This document shows, piece by piece, positions 27,011 through 35,693 of a stretch of 64,000 bases of DNA. This DNA is from Streptomyces marispadix (GTDB lineage: Bacteria; Actinomycetota; Actinomycetes; Streptomycetales; Streptomycetaceae), in NCBI RefSeq assembly GCF_022524345.1, contig NZ_JAKWJU010000002.1:6613321-6677320 (forward strand). The letters are read 5' to 3'. Under the pieces are notes generated by a model. It had not been told where the DNA came from. It was given only the letters and a program-made list of their open reading frames with translations, and searched no databases. The position numbers and the translations under genes are program-made. Numbering within the stretch: the stretch's first letter is position 1; every line of letters begins with the position of its first letter.

Positions 27011-28633
27011 TCATCGGAGCTGGTGGACGCACTCACCGCCGACGTATGCCGCTTCCACGGGAATCGAGCCGATGGTGCGGGCGTCGACGGCGAGTGGATC
27101 TTCGCCGAGGACGGTGAAGTCGGCGAGGTAGCCGGGGGCGAGGCGCCCCTTCAGTGTGCGGTGCCTTCGGCTTCCGCGGAGCCGAGGGTGAAGACGGCCA
27201 GAGCCTCGCGTGCGCTGACGCGTTGCGACGGGCCGACGGGCACGGCGTCCTCGACGGCCTCGCGGGTGACCATCGACTGGATTCCGAGCAGCGGCTGGTA
27301 GGGACCGCACGGGTAGTCCGACGAACCCGCGACCGTGATGCCCGCGTCGAGGAAGGAACGGTGTGCGAACATCCGCTCCGTCCGCTCTTTTCCGTACCAG
27401 CGGTTCAGCGCACCGCCGTGATAGCCCACGTAACCCGCGAACGGCACGGCTATCGCGTCCAGTTCCCGCATCCGCCGGAGGATGTCCGCGTCGATGACGC
27501 TGCAATGCTCGATGCGGTGCCGCAGCCCCGGCCGCGGCGTCTCCCGCTGCGCCGCCTCGATGGCGTCGAGGACGATACGGATGGCCGCGTCGCCGTTGGC
27601 GTGGACGCCGATCCGGTTGCCGTCGGCGTGGACGGTGCGGACCTGGGAGAACAACTCCTCGGTGGAGGTGGTTTGCAGCCCCTGCTGTGAGGTGTCGGCG
27701 CAGGGCTCGCTGAGCAGGCAGGTACGTCCGCCGATGGCGCCGTCGACGAACGCCTTGACGCCGACCAGCCGCAGCAGATCGTCACCGAAGCCGCTGCCGG
27801 CGCCCAGCGCCTGTGCCGCCGGATAGTGGTCGATGGACAGCAACATGCCGAGCGGAGGGTCAGTTCGCCCTGCGCGCGTGCCCGGCGCAGCAACGCGATG
27901 TCCTCGGGGGCGATGAGCGCGTCGCATATGGACGTCAACCCCGCGGCGTGCCACTGCCGTTGGGCCCGCGCCAGGCCGCGCAGCCTCTCCTGCGGCGAAC
28001 TCGGTCGCAGCGGAGAGGCGCCGCGGGCGGTGGCGGGATAGACGACGTTCATCAGGGCGCGCTCGACGAGCCTGCCGTCGAGTCGTCCGTCCGTGCCGCG
28101 CCCGAATTCGCCGCCGGGGGAGGGGAGGTGTCCTCGTCGATGTGAAGGGCTTGCAGCGCCGCGGAGTTGGCGACGCCCCAGTGCCCGGCGACCTGTACGA
28201 CGAGGACGGGGTGCGCGGGCGCGGCACGGTCGAGGTCCCAGCGGGTGAGCGTGCCGGTCTTGGTGTCGTCGTAGCGGCTTCCGCGTATCCATTCGCCGGG
28301 GGCCGCCCGCGTGGCCTCGGCCCGGACCTGGCCGAGGAGTTCCCCTACGCTGCCGACGGCGCCGGCCGAGAGGTCCAGGTGGAGCAAGTCCTCGGCGGCG
28401 ATGGCCAGATGGATGTGGGCGTCGTTCAGCCCCGGTACGACGGTCGCGTCGCCGAAGTCGACTTCTTCGGCCGTGGGGAAGCGTTCCCGCAGCCGGGCCG
28501 CCGTGCCGGTGGCGGCGATGCGTCCGCCGGCGACCGCGATCGCCTCCGGTTCGGGTCCGCCGTCCCGACGCTGGCTGACGATCCGGGCGGCCCGATAGAC
28601 CACGGGTGTGAGCTCTTCGAAGTCGGGGCTCAC
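27011..28633 (-). pseudogene. amidohydrolase (YtcJ-like) with three frameshifts
   Basis: Amidohydrolase family 3, metal-dependent hydrolysis of C-N bonds. Pieces in successive frames join perfectly: residues from GTG 28633 contain PGLNDAHIHLA (HxH metal site), then frame changes near 28113-28128, 27846-27860 and 27150-27165, with later motifs GVHANGDAAIRI, RIEHCSVID and AGSSDYPCGPY, and the terminal GYLADFTVLGEDPL before the stop at 27011. Every break needs one added base; the first is in a G5/G4 run. The start overlaps the symporter stop (GTGA), so the gene belongs to the symporter operon. Real decay or sequence error. Confidence 0.85.
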
Positions 28634-30153
28634 GGGGCGCCTCCGGCGGCGGACGCGGCCTCGGCGGCGCCGTCCCTCCCGGACGCGGCGGGCGGGCCGG
28701 CGGGTGCGGGGCGCAGCCAGGTGACGGCGCCGGTGACGGCGAGGTTCGCCGCCAGGGCGATGATGCCGCCGTTGACGCCGTTCCACGGGTCGTTGCCCGT
28801 GGCCCACAGCGCCGTCATCACCGCCAGCCCGACCAGCATGCCCGCGACGGCGCCGACGGCGGGCATGCGCCGCCAGTACAGCGCCAGGAGCACCGCGGGC
28901 ACGAGCTGCGCCAGGCCCTCGTAGGAGAGAACGGAAAGCTGCACGAGGGTGTTGGGGAAGAACAGACTTCCGGCCAGCGCCAGCAGCCCTGCCAGGAGGC
29001 ACACAAGCTGGGACAGCTTCTTGGTGCGCATGTCGTCGGCGGGCGCCGAGCCGCTGCGGCTGCGCGGGTCGGCGCCGTTGCCGCCGCCCAGCAGGGTGCG
29101 GCCCCACATCGTGCCGATGGCCAGCATGAACACGCTCATCGGCACGATCGCCGACAGGGCGCCTGCCACCCCGATCACCGCGACCAGCGGGGCCGGCAGC
29201 GCGTCGGTGACGAGGGAGAACAGCGCAAGGTCGGGGTTCTTCAGACCGGGGACGACGAACAGCGCGGTGGCGCCGACCATCATCGGAATGAACAGCAGCA
29301 ACTGGTACCAGGGCAGCAGGATGGCGTTGCTGCGCAGGGCGTTGGGGGACTTGGCGCTGAGGTAGCCGGCGACCGTCGTCGGGACGACGGTGATGGTGAC
29401 GGCGTTCAGCAGCAGCGTGGTGACGAACCACGTGCCGTCCAGGCCGCCCGAGTCGTGGCCCGGGAAGGTCAGCCACTCCGGCTTCTCCGTCACCATGCGG
29501 TGCATGAAGTCGCCCAGCCCGTCCACGAAATGGAGCGGAACGTACACCGCGAGGAACACCACGACGGCGATGACCAGTACGTCTTTCAGCGCGCTGACCC
29601 ACGCCGAACCTCGCAGGCCCGAGACCAGGATGAACACCTCGGCGACGACGAAGGAGATCACGGCGGCGACGCGCAGATCGACGCTGCCGTAGGTCATCGC
29701 GTTGACGACCACGCCCATGCCCTGAATCTGCACCTGGATGTAGGGAACGATGAACACGGTCGCCACGACGGCGACGAGCATGCCCAACGGCCGTGAGCGG
29801 AAGCGGTGTTCGGCCATGTCGGCGATGGAGATCAGCCGGTGCCTGCTGGCGTAGGTCCACAGGGCAGGACCCACGACGTATGCGACGGCGAAGCCTGTCG
29901 TCAGATACGCCACCAGGTACAGGATCGGGACGCCGAAGGAGAACGACCAGCCGGCCGTGCCCAGGAAGGAGAAGCTGGTGTAGGTCTCCCCGGCCATCAG
30001 CAGCCAGATGAACAGCATGCCCAGGCCGCGGCTGGAGACCGACCACTCCGCAAGCCCCTTGTCACGGCCGCGTGCGCTGAGGAGGCCCACGGCGATGGTC
30101 GCCACCATCGCCAGGCCGAAGATCGTCGTGGCGATCGCCGCGGAGGAAGTCAT
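28630..30153 (-). CDS. sodium:solute symporter (SSS family)
   Basis: 507 aa with about 13 membrane helices. LeuT-fold sodium-coupled transporter with the characteristic AGETYTSFSFLGTAGW (TM2) and GLRGSAWVSALKDVLV (TM5). DUF3311 partners are normally found next to this subclass (monocarboxylate/solute uptake, MctP-like), as here. Coupled to the upstream DUF3311 gene and to the downstream amidohydrolase by overlaps, so it probably imports the substrate of that hydrolase. Confidence 0.87.
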   Translation of the reverse strand: MTSSAAIATTIFGLAMVATIAVGLLSARGRDKGLAEWSVSSRGLGMLFIWLLMAGETYTSFSFLGTAGWSFSFGVPILYLVAYLTTGFAVAYVVGPALWTYASRHRLISIADMAEHRFRSRPLGMLVAVVATVFIVPYIQVQIQGMGVVVNAMTYGSVDLRVAAVISFVVAEVFILVSGLRGSAWVSALKDVLVIAVVVFLAVYVPLHFVDGLGDFMHRMVTEKPEWLTFPGHDSGGLDGTWFVTTLLLNAVTITVVPTTVAGYLSAKSPNALRSNAILLPWYQLLLFIPMMVGATALFVVPGLKNPDLALFSLVTDALPAPLVAVIGVAGALSAIVPMSVFMLAIGTMWGRTLLGGGNGADPRSRSGSAPADDMRTKKLSQLVCLLAGLLALAGSLFFPNTLVQLSVLSYEGLAQLVPAVLLALYWRRMPAVGAVAGMLVGLAVMTALWATGNDPWNGVNGGIIALAANLAVTGAVTWLRPAPAGPPAASGRDGAAEAASAAGGAP

Positions 30154-30527
30154 GCCGCACCTCCCGCGGTCGGACCGGGCTCACCGTCGCGCCCGGCGCC
30201 GCCACTGCCCGCATCATCCGGCGGGTCGTCGGCGGGTATCGGTTCGAGCGCATTCGCGCGGTAGGCCGGATCGAGTCGTGCTGCCGCCCAGATGATCAGG
30301 GGGCTGACGACGGACGCCATGATGATCCACGCCAGCAGGAACGGAACCCCCAGGATGCGCGGCTCGATGCTGTTGGCCACCAGCGGCGCCGCGCAGTACA
30401 ACACGCCGGGTATCACCAGCAGCCACAGCGAGCGGCGGCGCCTGTGCGCGGCAGGCAGGGCCGGGAAGGAGAGCGGCCCGGCCTCGCCGGGGCCCTCCCG
30501 TCGTGCGTGGGAAACGCCGTCAGACAT
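30150..30527 (-). CDS. DUF3311 small membrane protein, symporter partner
   Basis: 125 aa. Two transmembrane helices (LWLLVIPGVLYCAAPLVAN and GVPFLLAWIIMASVVSPLIIW) with the DUF3311 motif EPRILGVPFLLAW. Family members accompany SSS symporters and probably act as an accessory subunit. ATG of the symporter overlaps its stop (ATGA). Acidic/Gly-rich C-terminus. Confidence 0.82.
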   Translation of the reverse strand: MSDGVSHARREGPGEAGPLSFPALPAAHRRRRSLWLLVIPGVLYCAAPLVANSIEPRILGVPFLLAWIIMASVVSPLIIWAAARLDPAYRANALEPIPADDPPDDAGSGGAGRDGEPGPTAGGAA

Positions 30528-30662
30528 ATGTCTCCTTCCGTGCTCTGCCCGGCTGCTGTGCGCCCGGCCCCTGCTCCTGCCCGGTTCCGGTTTCCGGTGG
30601 TCAGCGGTTCCGGTGTCCCGGCCCTTCCTGTCGCCGAGCTCTCCGGCCCGGCCCGAACCGCG

Positions 30663-31463
30663 TCACACGGACGGTTCGTAGCGGCCGTCGACCGCCGTCC
30701 AGCCCCCGTCGACCGTCAGCACACTGCCCGTGACGAACGTCGAGGCGTCGGAGACGAGATAGGCCACCGCGCCGGCGATCTCCTCCGGGCCCGCCCACCG
30801 GCGAAGCGCCGAGGCCTGCGCGTAGGCCTCGTACCACTGAGGATCGGCGGCGATCTGATCCGTGAGCGGCGTACGCACCACCCCGGGGGCGACCGCGTTG
30901 AAGCGCACCCCGCGCGGACCCCACTCCGCCGCCGCGGTACGCAGCAGCTGCACCAGCCCCGCCTTCGACGCGGCATAGACGCTCTGCCCGGCCTCCACTT
31001 GGAAAGCCCGCATCGAAGCCAGCCCGACGACACTGCCCCCGCCCCGCTCCGCCATCGCCGGCACCGTCGTCTGTACAAGCGTGAGATACGCCCGCAGGTT
31101 GAGCGCGAGCACACGGTCGAAGTCGGAAAGCGTGTAGTCGGCGATCCGCTTGCGCACGTTGGCGCCGACCGTGACGACGAGACCGTCCAACGCGCCCCAC
31201 CCGGACGCGGTCTGACGCGCGGCGGCCTCGTCCAGCACGTCGAGGACGTCCACGCTGACCGGCCCGGTACGCGAGCCGGGCGCCGGAGTCTCCCCGGCGG
31301 CGAGCCGCGCCGTCTCCTCGGCGCCCTGGCTGTCACGGTCGGCGACCAGCACCTCGGCGCCATGCGCGGCGAGCGCCCGCGCCGCCTCCCTGCCGATGCC
31401 GCTTGCCCCGCCGACCACGGCCACCCTGCGGCCGTCCAGACGGAACAGATCCGCGTATCCCAC
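30663..31463 (-). CDS. short-chain dehydrogenase/reductase
   Basis: 266 aa classical SDR. Nucleotide motif VVGGASGIGREAA (the usual Thr is Gly), catalytic Ser in GLASMRAF, YAASK, and a C-terminal DGGWTAVDG. GTG 31463 is preceded by AGGAGG at 7 bases; an alternative GTG 31490 overlaps the aldehyde dehydrogenase stop, but the SD would then lie inside the gene. Third gene of the M20-ALDH-SDR operon. Confidence 0.85.
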   Translation of the reverse strand: MGYADLFRLDGRRVAVVGGASGIGREAARALAAHGAEVLVADRDSQGAEETARLAAGETPAPGSRTGPVSVDVLDVLDEAAARQTASGWGALDGLVVTVGANVRKRIADYTLSDFDRVLALNLRAYLTLVQTTVPAMAERGGGSVVGLASMRAFQVEAGQSVYAASKAGLVQLLRTAAAEWGPRGVRFNAVAPGVVRTPLTDQIAADPQWYEAYAQASALRRWAGPEEIAGAVAYLVSDASTFVTGSVLTVDGGWTAVDGRYEPSV

Positions 31464-31486
31464 CCTTGTCTCCTCCTGCCCGGCCG

Positions 31487-32971
31487 TCACCTGCGGAAGA
31501 CCGCCATCCGCGTCACCGTCAGCTCCTCGATCGCGAACCGCGGCCCCTCCCGCCCGACTCCCGAGTCCTTCACGCCCCCGTACGGCGCGATGTCGCAGCG
31601 GTAGCCGGGCACGTCGTTGACGACGACGCCGCCGGTCTCCAGCTCCTCCACCGCCTCGAACGCCGCTCCCAGGTCACGCGTGAAGACCGCCGCGTGCAGC
31701 CCGTACCGGCTGGCGTTGACCGCCGCGTACGCCGCCGCCAGATCCGGCACCGGCCGCAGGCACACCACCGGCCCGAAGATCTCCTCGTCCCACGCGGGTT
31801 CACCGTCGGGAACGTCCGCGAGCAGCGTCGGCATGACGCACGGGCCGCTGCGTCCCCCGCCGTGCACCAGCCGAGCCCCCGCCGCCAGTGCACGATCTAT
31901 CCACGAACACACCCGCTGCGTCGCGGCCTCGTCGATGAGCGCCGCCACCCTCGTCTCAGGCTCGCGCGGATCACCGACCACCACGCCCGGCAGCCGCTCC
32001 GCGATCTTCGCCTCCAGCTCGGCGGCGATCTCCTCGACGGCGATCACTCGCTGCACGGAGATGCATGCCTGCCCCGAGGCATAGAGACCGCCGCGCACCA
32101 CGGCGTCGGCCGCCGCATCCAGATCGGCGTCCGCCGCGACCACCAACGCCGCGTTGGACCCCAGCTCCAGCACCACCTTCCGCGGCGCCGCCTCGCGGGC
32201 GATGCGGTGCCCGATCTCCGCCGACCCCGTGAAGGAGACCGCGGCCACCTCGGGATGCGTCGTCAGCGCACGCCCCACCCCGGCATCGCCGGTGACCAGC
32301 TGCACCGCACCGGCGGGGGCACCGGCGGCCGCCAGCTGCTCGCGTACGAGCGCCACCAGCCACAGCGTCGCCAACGGCGTCGCCGGCGCCGGTTTGACGA
32401 TGACGGGACAGCCCGCGGCGAGCGCCGGGGCGATCTTGTGAGAGGCAAGCATCATCGGGTAGTTGAACCCGGCGACCCCGACGACGACCCCCACGGGACG
32501 CCGCGTCCAGAACCCGGTCATCCCGTCTCCGGAGGGCAGCCCGTCCAACGGGACCGTCTCGCCGTGCACATGGGACGCCTCGTCGGCGGCCGCCTCCCAC
32601 GTGGCCACCGCCCGCACCACCTCGGTGCGGCAGTCCGCCCGGGGCTTGCCCGTCTCCAGCACGAGCAGGTCCTCCATGCCGCCCGCGACCGACTCCAGCG
32701 CCGCGGCGACACCGGCCAGGACCTGCCGACGCACCCGCGTCGCCAGCTTCGCGACCTGCCGGCGCAGCCCGGCCGCATGCGAGCACGCCTGCCGCGCGAG
32801 CGTCTCGTCGCCGACGGGCGCGAGGGCGACACGGCTCCGGTCGTACGGGAAGATCACGGGTTCCCGCCGCGCGGCGGGAACCCACGACTCCCCGACGGGC
32901 AGGCAGCCGGTGACGCCCTCCGGCAGGAGGCCGTCCCGCAGCAGACCGTCCGACGTCGGTGAAGCGCTCAA
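31487..32971 (-). CDS. aldehyde dehydrogenase
   Basis: 494 aa NAD(P)+-dependent aldehyde oxidation to the acid. Features: GVAGFNYPMMLASHKIAPALAAG with catalytic Asn, FTGSAEIG (cofactor), ELGSNAALVV (Glu base), SGQACISVQR (catalytic Cys), and EEIFGPVV. TTG 32971 has GAGGGGG 7 bases upstream and overlaps the M20 stop (TTGA). With the hydrolase and SDR it suggests catabolism of an amide/amino-aldehyde substrate. Confidence 0.88.
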   Translation of the reverse strand: MSASPTSDGLLRDGLLPEGVTGCLPVGESWVPAARREPVIFPYDRSRVALAPVGDETLARQACSHAAGLRRQVAKLATRVRRQVLAGVAAALESVAGGMEDLLVLETGKPRADCRTEVVRAVATWEAAADEASHVHGETVPLDGLPSGDGMTGFWTRRPVGVVVGVAGFNYPMMLASHKIAPALAAGCPVIVKPAPATPLATLWLVALVREQLAAAGAPAGAVQLVTGDAGVGRALTTHPEVAAVSFTGSAEIGHRIAREAAPRKVVLELGSNAALVVAADADLDAAADAVVRGGLYASGQACISVQRVIAVEEIAAELEAKIAERLPGVVVGDPREPETRVAALIDEAATQRVCSWIDRALAAGARLVHGGGRSGPCVMPTLLADVPDGEPAWDEEIFGPVVCLRPVPDLAAAYAAVNASRYGLHAAVFTRDLGAAFEAVEELETGGVVVNDVPGYRCDIAPYGGVKDSGVGREGPRFAIEELTVTRMAVFRR

Positions 32972-34203
32972 CGGGCGCCCCCCTCGGCACCGGCGACGAG
33001 AAAGTGCCTGGCCGCGGCCGCGTAGACCCTCGCGTACTCGCCGATCTCGGCCACCTCCACGTACTCGTCCTTCTGATGCGCGATCCACTTGCCACCCGGG
33101 CCGTAGACCACCGTCGGCAGACCCGCGTCCCGCGTGAGGATGGTCCCGTCCGTGGTGCCGGGCACGGCCCCGAAAGCGGGCGCCGCCCCGTGTTCCGCGC
33201 GGTGACCCTCCACCAGGGCCGCGACCACGGGATGGTCCTCGTCGATCTCGACGGCCGGACGGTCGTCGACCACGGTCGTCGCGACCGTCACCCCCACCGT
33301 CCCGGCCGCGTCCTCCGCCGCCTGCCGCACCCGGGCGATCAGCTCCTCGTGGTCGGTACCGGGCACGGTACGCACATCGACCCCGACCAGCCCGTGGGCG
33401 GGAATGACGTTGAGCTGGGCGGGATCCCCGGCGTGCAGCACGGTCGGCGTGACGGTCACCGCCCCTGCATGCGGGTGCGTGCCGAACCGCCGTACCGCCC
33501 ACTCCTCGACGCCGGCCAGCGCCTCGACGATCCGCGCCCCGGCCACCAGCGGCGACCGCGCCTCCTGCGGCATCGCCCCGTGCGCCATCACGCCCGTGAG
33601 CTCCAGCCGGATACGGATGCCGCCGCGAGCCGACGTGCACACCTCATAGCCCTCGGGTTCGCAGACGACGACGCCGTCGACCTCGGCCGCCAGCTCGGAG
33701 GCCGCGAACGCCTTGGCGCCGAGCATCATGCCCTCTTCATCGCACAGCACGCCGAGCACGACCCGGCCGGGGAAGGGACCCGCAAGCTGGAGCCCCCGCA
33801 CGCCCCAAATCATCGCCGCCAGACCGGACTTCATATCTGCCGAACCCCGGCCCCACAGCCTGCCGTCGCGGATCTCGCCCCCATAGGGGTCCACGCTCCA
33901 GTCCTCGCGGCGCCCCTCCGTCACGACATCGGTGTGCCCTTCGAACATCAGCGTCGGCCCCTCGCCGCCCCCGCCCTCGACGACCGCCACGAGGTTCTTG
34001 CGGCCCGGCGCCACCTCGATCACCTCGTGCTCCCATCCGAACTCGGTGAACAGCCGCGCGAGCAGGTCCGCCGCCGGGCCCTCCACCTCGCTCGCGCCCG
34101 GATCGCTCACGGTGCGCAGCCGCACCAGATCGCGAGTGAGACGCACGGCGGCCTCCGCGTCGACCACGGAGTCCCGCAGCGGAGAACCGGTAGTGGAATG
34201 CAT
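32968..34203 (-). CDS. M20 family metallopeptidase (ArgE/DapE-like)
   Basis: 411 aa zinc hydrolase of N-acyl amino acids or peptides. Zn motifs: FEGHTDVV (His, Asp), GRGSADMKSGLAAM, LCDEEGM (Glu-Glu) and a C-terminal GPGGKWIAHQKDEYVEV (His). The dimerisation domain lies in the middle. Start ATG 34203 has GGGAGGG upstream. First gene of the operon; a GntR operator is 39 bp upstream. Confidence 0.87.
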   Translation of the reverse strand: MHSTTGSPLRDSVVDAEAAVRLTRDLVRLRTVSDPGASEVEGPAADLLARLFTEFGWEHEVIEVAPGRKNLVAVVEGGGGEGPTLMFEGHTDVVTEGRREDWSVDPYGGEIRDGRLWGRGSADMKSGLAAMIWGVRGLQLAGPFPGRVVLGVLCDEEGMMLGAKAFAASELAAEVDGVVVCEPEGYEVCTSARGGIRIRLELTGVMAHGAMPQEARSPLVAGARIVEALAGVEEWAVRRFGTHPHAGAVTVTPTVLHAGDPAQLNVIPAHGLVGVDVRTVPGTDHEELIARVRQAAEDAAGTVGVTVATTVVDDRPAVEIDEDHPVVAALVEGHRAEHGAAPAFGAVPGTTDGTILTRDAGLPTVVYGPGGKWIAHQKDEYVEVAEIGEYARVYAAAARHFLVAGAEGGAR

Positions 34204-34241
34204 GCAACCCTCCCAAAGACCTGGCCAGGAGGGGCCAGGAG

Positions 34242-34256
34242 ACTGGTCAGACCAGT
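34242..34256. promoter_or_regulatory. FadR-type GntR operator
   Basis: ACTGGTCAGACCAGT is a 15-bp palindrome with the TGGT-N3-ACCA core used by FadR-subfamily regulators (for example PdhR, TTGGTNNNACCAA). It sits between the divergent M20 operon and the GntR gene, so it probably controls both. Confidence 0.7.
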
Positions 34257-34372
34257 TGATTTCCCGTACTCTCCTAGGGCCCTCAGGTACAGGTCAAGGG
34301 GGTGGATGGTCTTTGTTGTGGTGAGCTGGTTCTACGGGCGGGGAGCGCAGTCGACTACAGAGGGGGAGTCAC

Positions 34373-35143
34373 ATGTCCGCTGAAGGCGCGGTGTTCCGAC
34401 CGGTGGAGCCGGTACGTGCTTACCAGCGCGTCGCTGAGCAGATCGAAGAGCGCATTCTCAACGGCGACCTTCCGCCAGGAGCACGTCTTCCCGGGGAGCG
34501 AGAACTCGTCAGCCAGTTCGCTGTCGGACGCTCCACCGTCCGCGAAGCGCTACGCGTCCTGCAGTCGGCCGGACTCATCCGCTCCCGTCCAGGCGATCCG
34601 CTGGGTGCGGAAGTTCTGGGTGTCTCCCCGGACAACCTGAGCCGCCCCCTGGGACGACTCGCTCGGTCCCGCCTCTCGACGCTCGGTGAACTCGTGCAGT
34701 TCCGCATGGTGTTGGACGCCGAGAGCAACCGGCTGGCCGCACGGCTGCATTCGCAGAACGACCTGCGACGCATGGAAGAGCAGATCGACCGTATGGCGGC
34801 GGTGAGTTCGGGTGCCGGCGGGCTGCACGCTTTCAGTGAGGCGGATGCGCTGTTCCATCAGGCCGTCGCCGAGGCCAGCGGTAATTCCCTGCTGGGGTTG
34901 TGTGCTCGTGCGGTGCATGACGCCGTGGTCGAGGTGATCGAGGAGAAGATCGCTGCGGCCGGTGACGCGGTGGTGTGGATGGAGCGTTCCATCGCCCATC
35001 ACCGGCAGGTGCTGGCCGCCATCCGGGACGGCGACGGTGCTCTTGCCGCCCGTCTCGCTCGTCAGGCGCTCTTCGACTACTACGCCGACCATGTGGAAGA
35101 GGGCACGCGCCGCTTGCTGAGTGCGGCTGTCGAAGAGGGGTGA
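34373..35143 (+). CDS. FadR/FCD-subfamily GntR transcriptional regulator
   Basis: 256 aa. N-terminal winged helix with GARLPGERELVSQFAVGRSTVREALRVL split across residues 37-64, and a helical FCD ligand domain (FHQAVAEASGN, HHRQVLAAI). Likely a repressor of the divergent catabolic operon responding to its substrate. GAGGGGGAG is the ribosome-binding site. Confidence 0.85.
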   Translation: MSAEGAVFRPVEPVRAYQRVAEQIEERILNGDLPPGARLPGERELVSQFAVGRSTVREALRVLQSAGLIRSRPGDPLGAEVLGVSPDNLSRPLGRLARSRLSTLGELVQFRMVLDAESNRLAARLHSQNDLRRMEEQIDRMAAVSSGAGGLHAFSEADALFHQAVAEASGNSLLGLCARAVHDAVVEVIEEKIAAAGDAVVWMERSIAHHRQVLAAIRDGDGALAARLARQALFDYYADHVEEGTRRLLSAAVEEG

Positions 35144-35182
35144 CGATACGGGCGCTGGGCGGTTGACTTTCCTGGCGCGGCC

Positions 35183-35209
35183 CAACGCACCGGCCGAGAC
35201 GGTGCGTTG
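35183..35209. terminator. 10-bp perfect hairpin after gntR
   Basis: CAACGCACCG (35183-35192), 7-base loop, CGGTGCGTTG (35200-35209). It starts 40 bp after the gntR stop. Confidence 0.75.
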
Positions 35210-35693
35210 ACTCCGACGATGAGCGGCAGCCAGGCAAAGTCTTCCGCTCGACGCTGCCTTCGCCGTGTGACGTCCGCACGCTGCGCCGACCTGAACGCCG
35301 CGTGCCTCCAGCGGCGGCGCCACGATCGCAGTCGTCGGTAGAGCCAGGACACGGTGGGTGCGGGCGGGTTCCCAGCGAACCCCGTCTTCTGGTGCAACTC
35401 CCGCCTCCGGGCTCCATGATCGGACGACGTGGGAGTCGGCGACCTGATCGTCTCCGTTCCGCGCGGTCATGAGATGGTCGGTGCCGTGCTCGGTCCGATT
35501 CGCCGACGTCCGCCGGCCGCACCGTCGTCGAGCACGGGCATGCCGCGGTTGCGAGGGTGGGAGCCGCAGGTGTCCGGGCTCATGCGGCAGCGGCCCCGGG
35601 CGGTGAACTCCCGTTGCCCGCCTCGCGGTTCACCGCCGACGCACACAGCTCGTAAGCCCGGTCCGATCAGGAGCCTGATCAGGAGTACGCCCG
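35210..35693. other. intergenic, no gene recognised
   Basis: 484 bp between the gntR terminator and the CHAT gene. Open frames on both strands look like antisense noise. The end must contain the CHAT promoter; a CAGGAGT sequence lies close before the start. No insertion-sequence ends seen. Confidence 0.4.

Noticed and set aside
35210..35693. Insertion sequence remnant
   Set aside because: No inverted ends, target duplication or transposase motif recognised.
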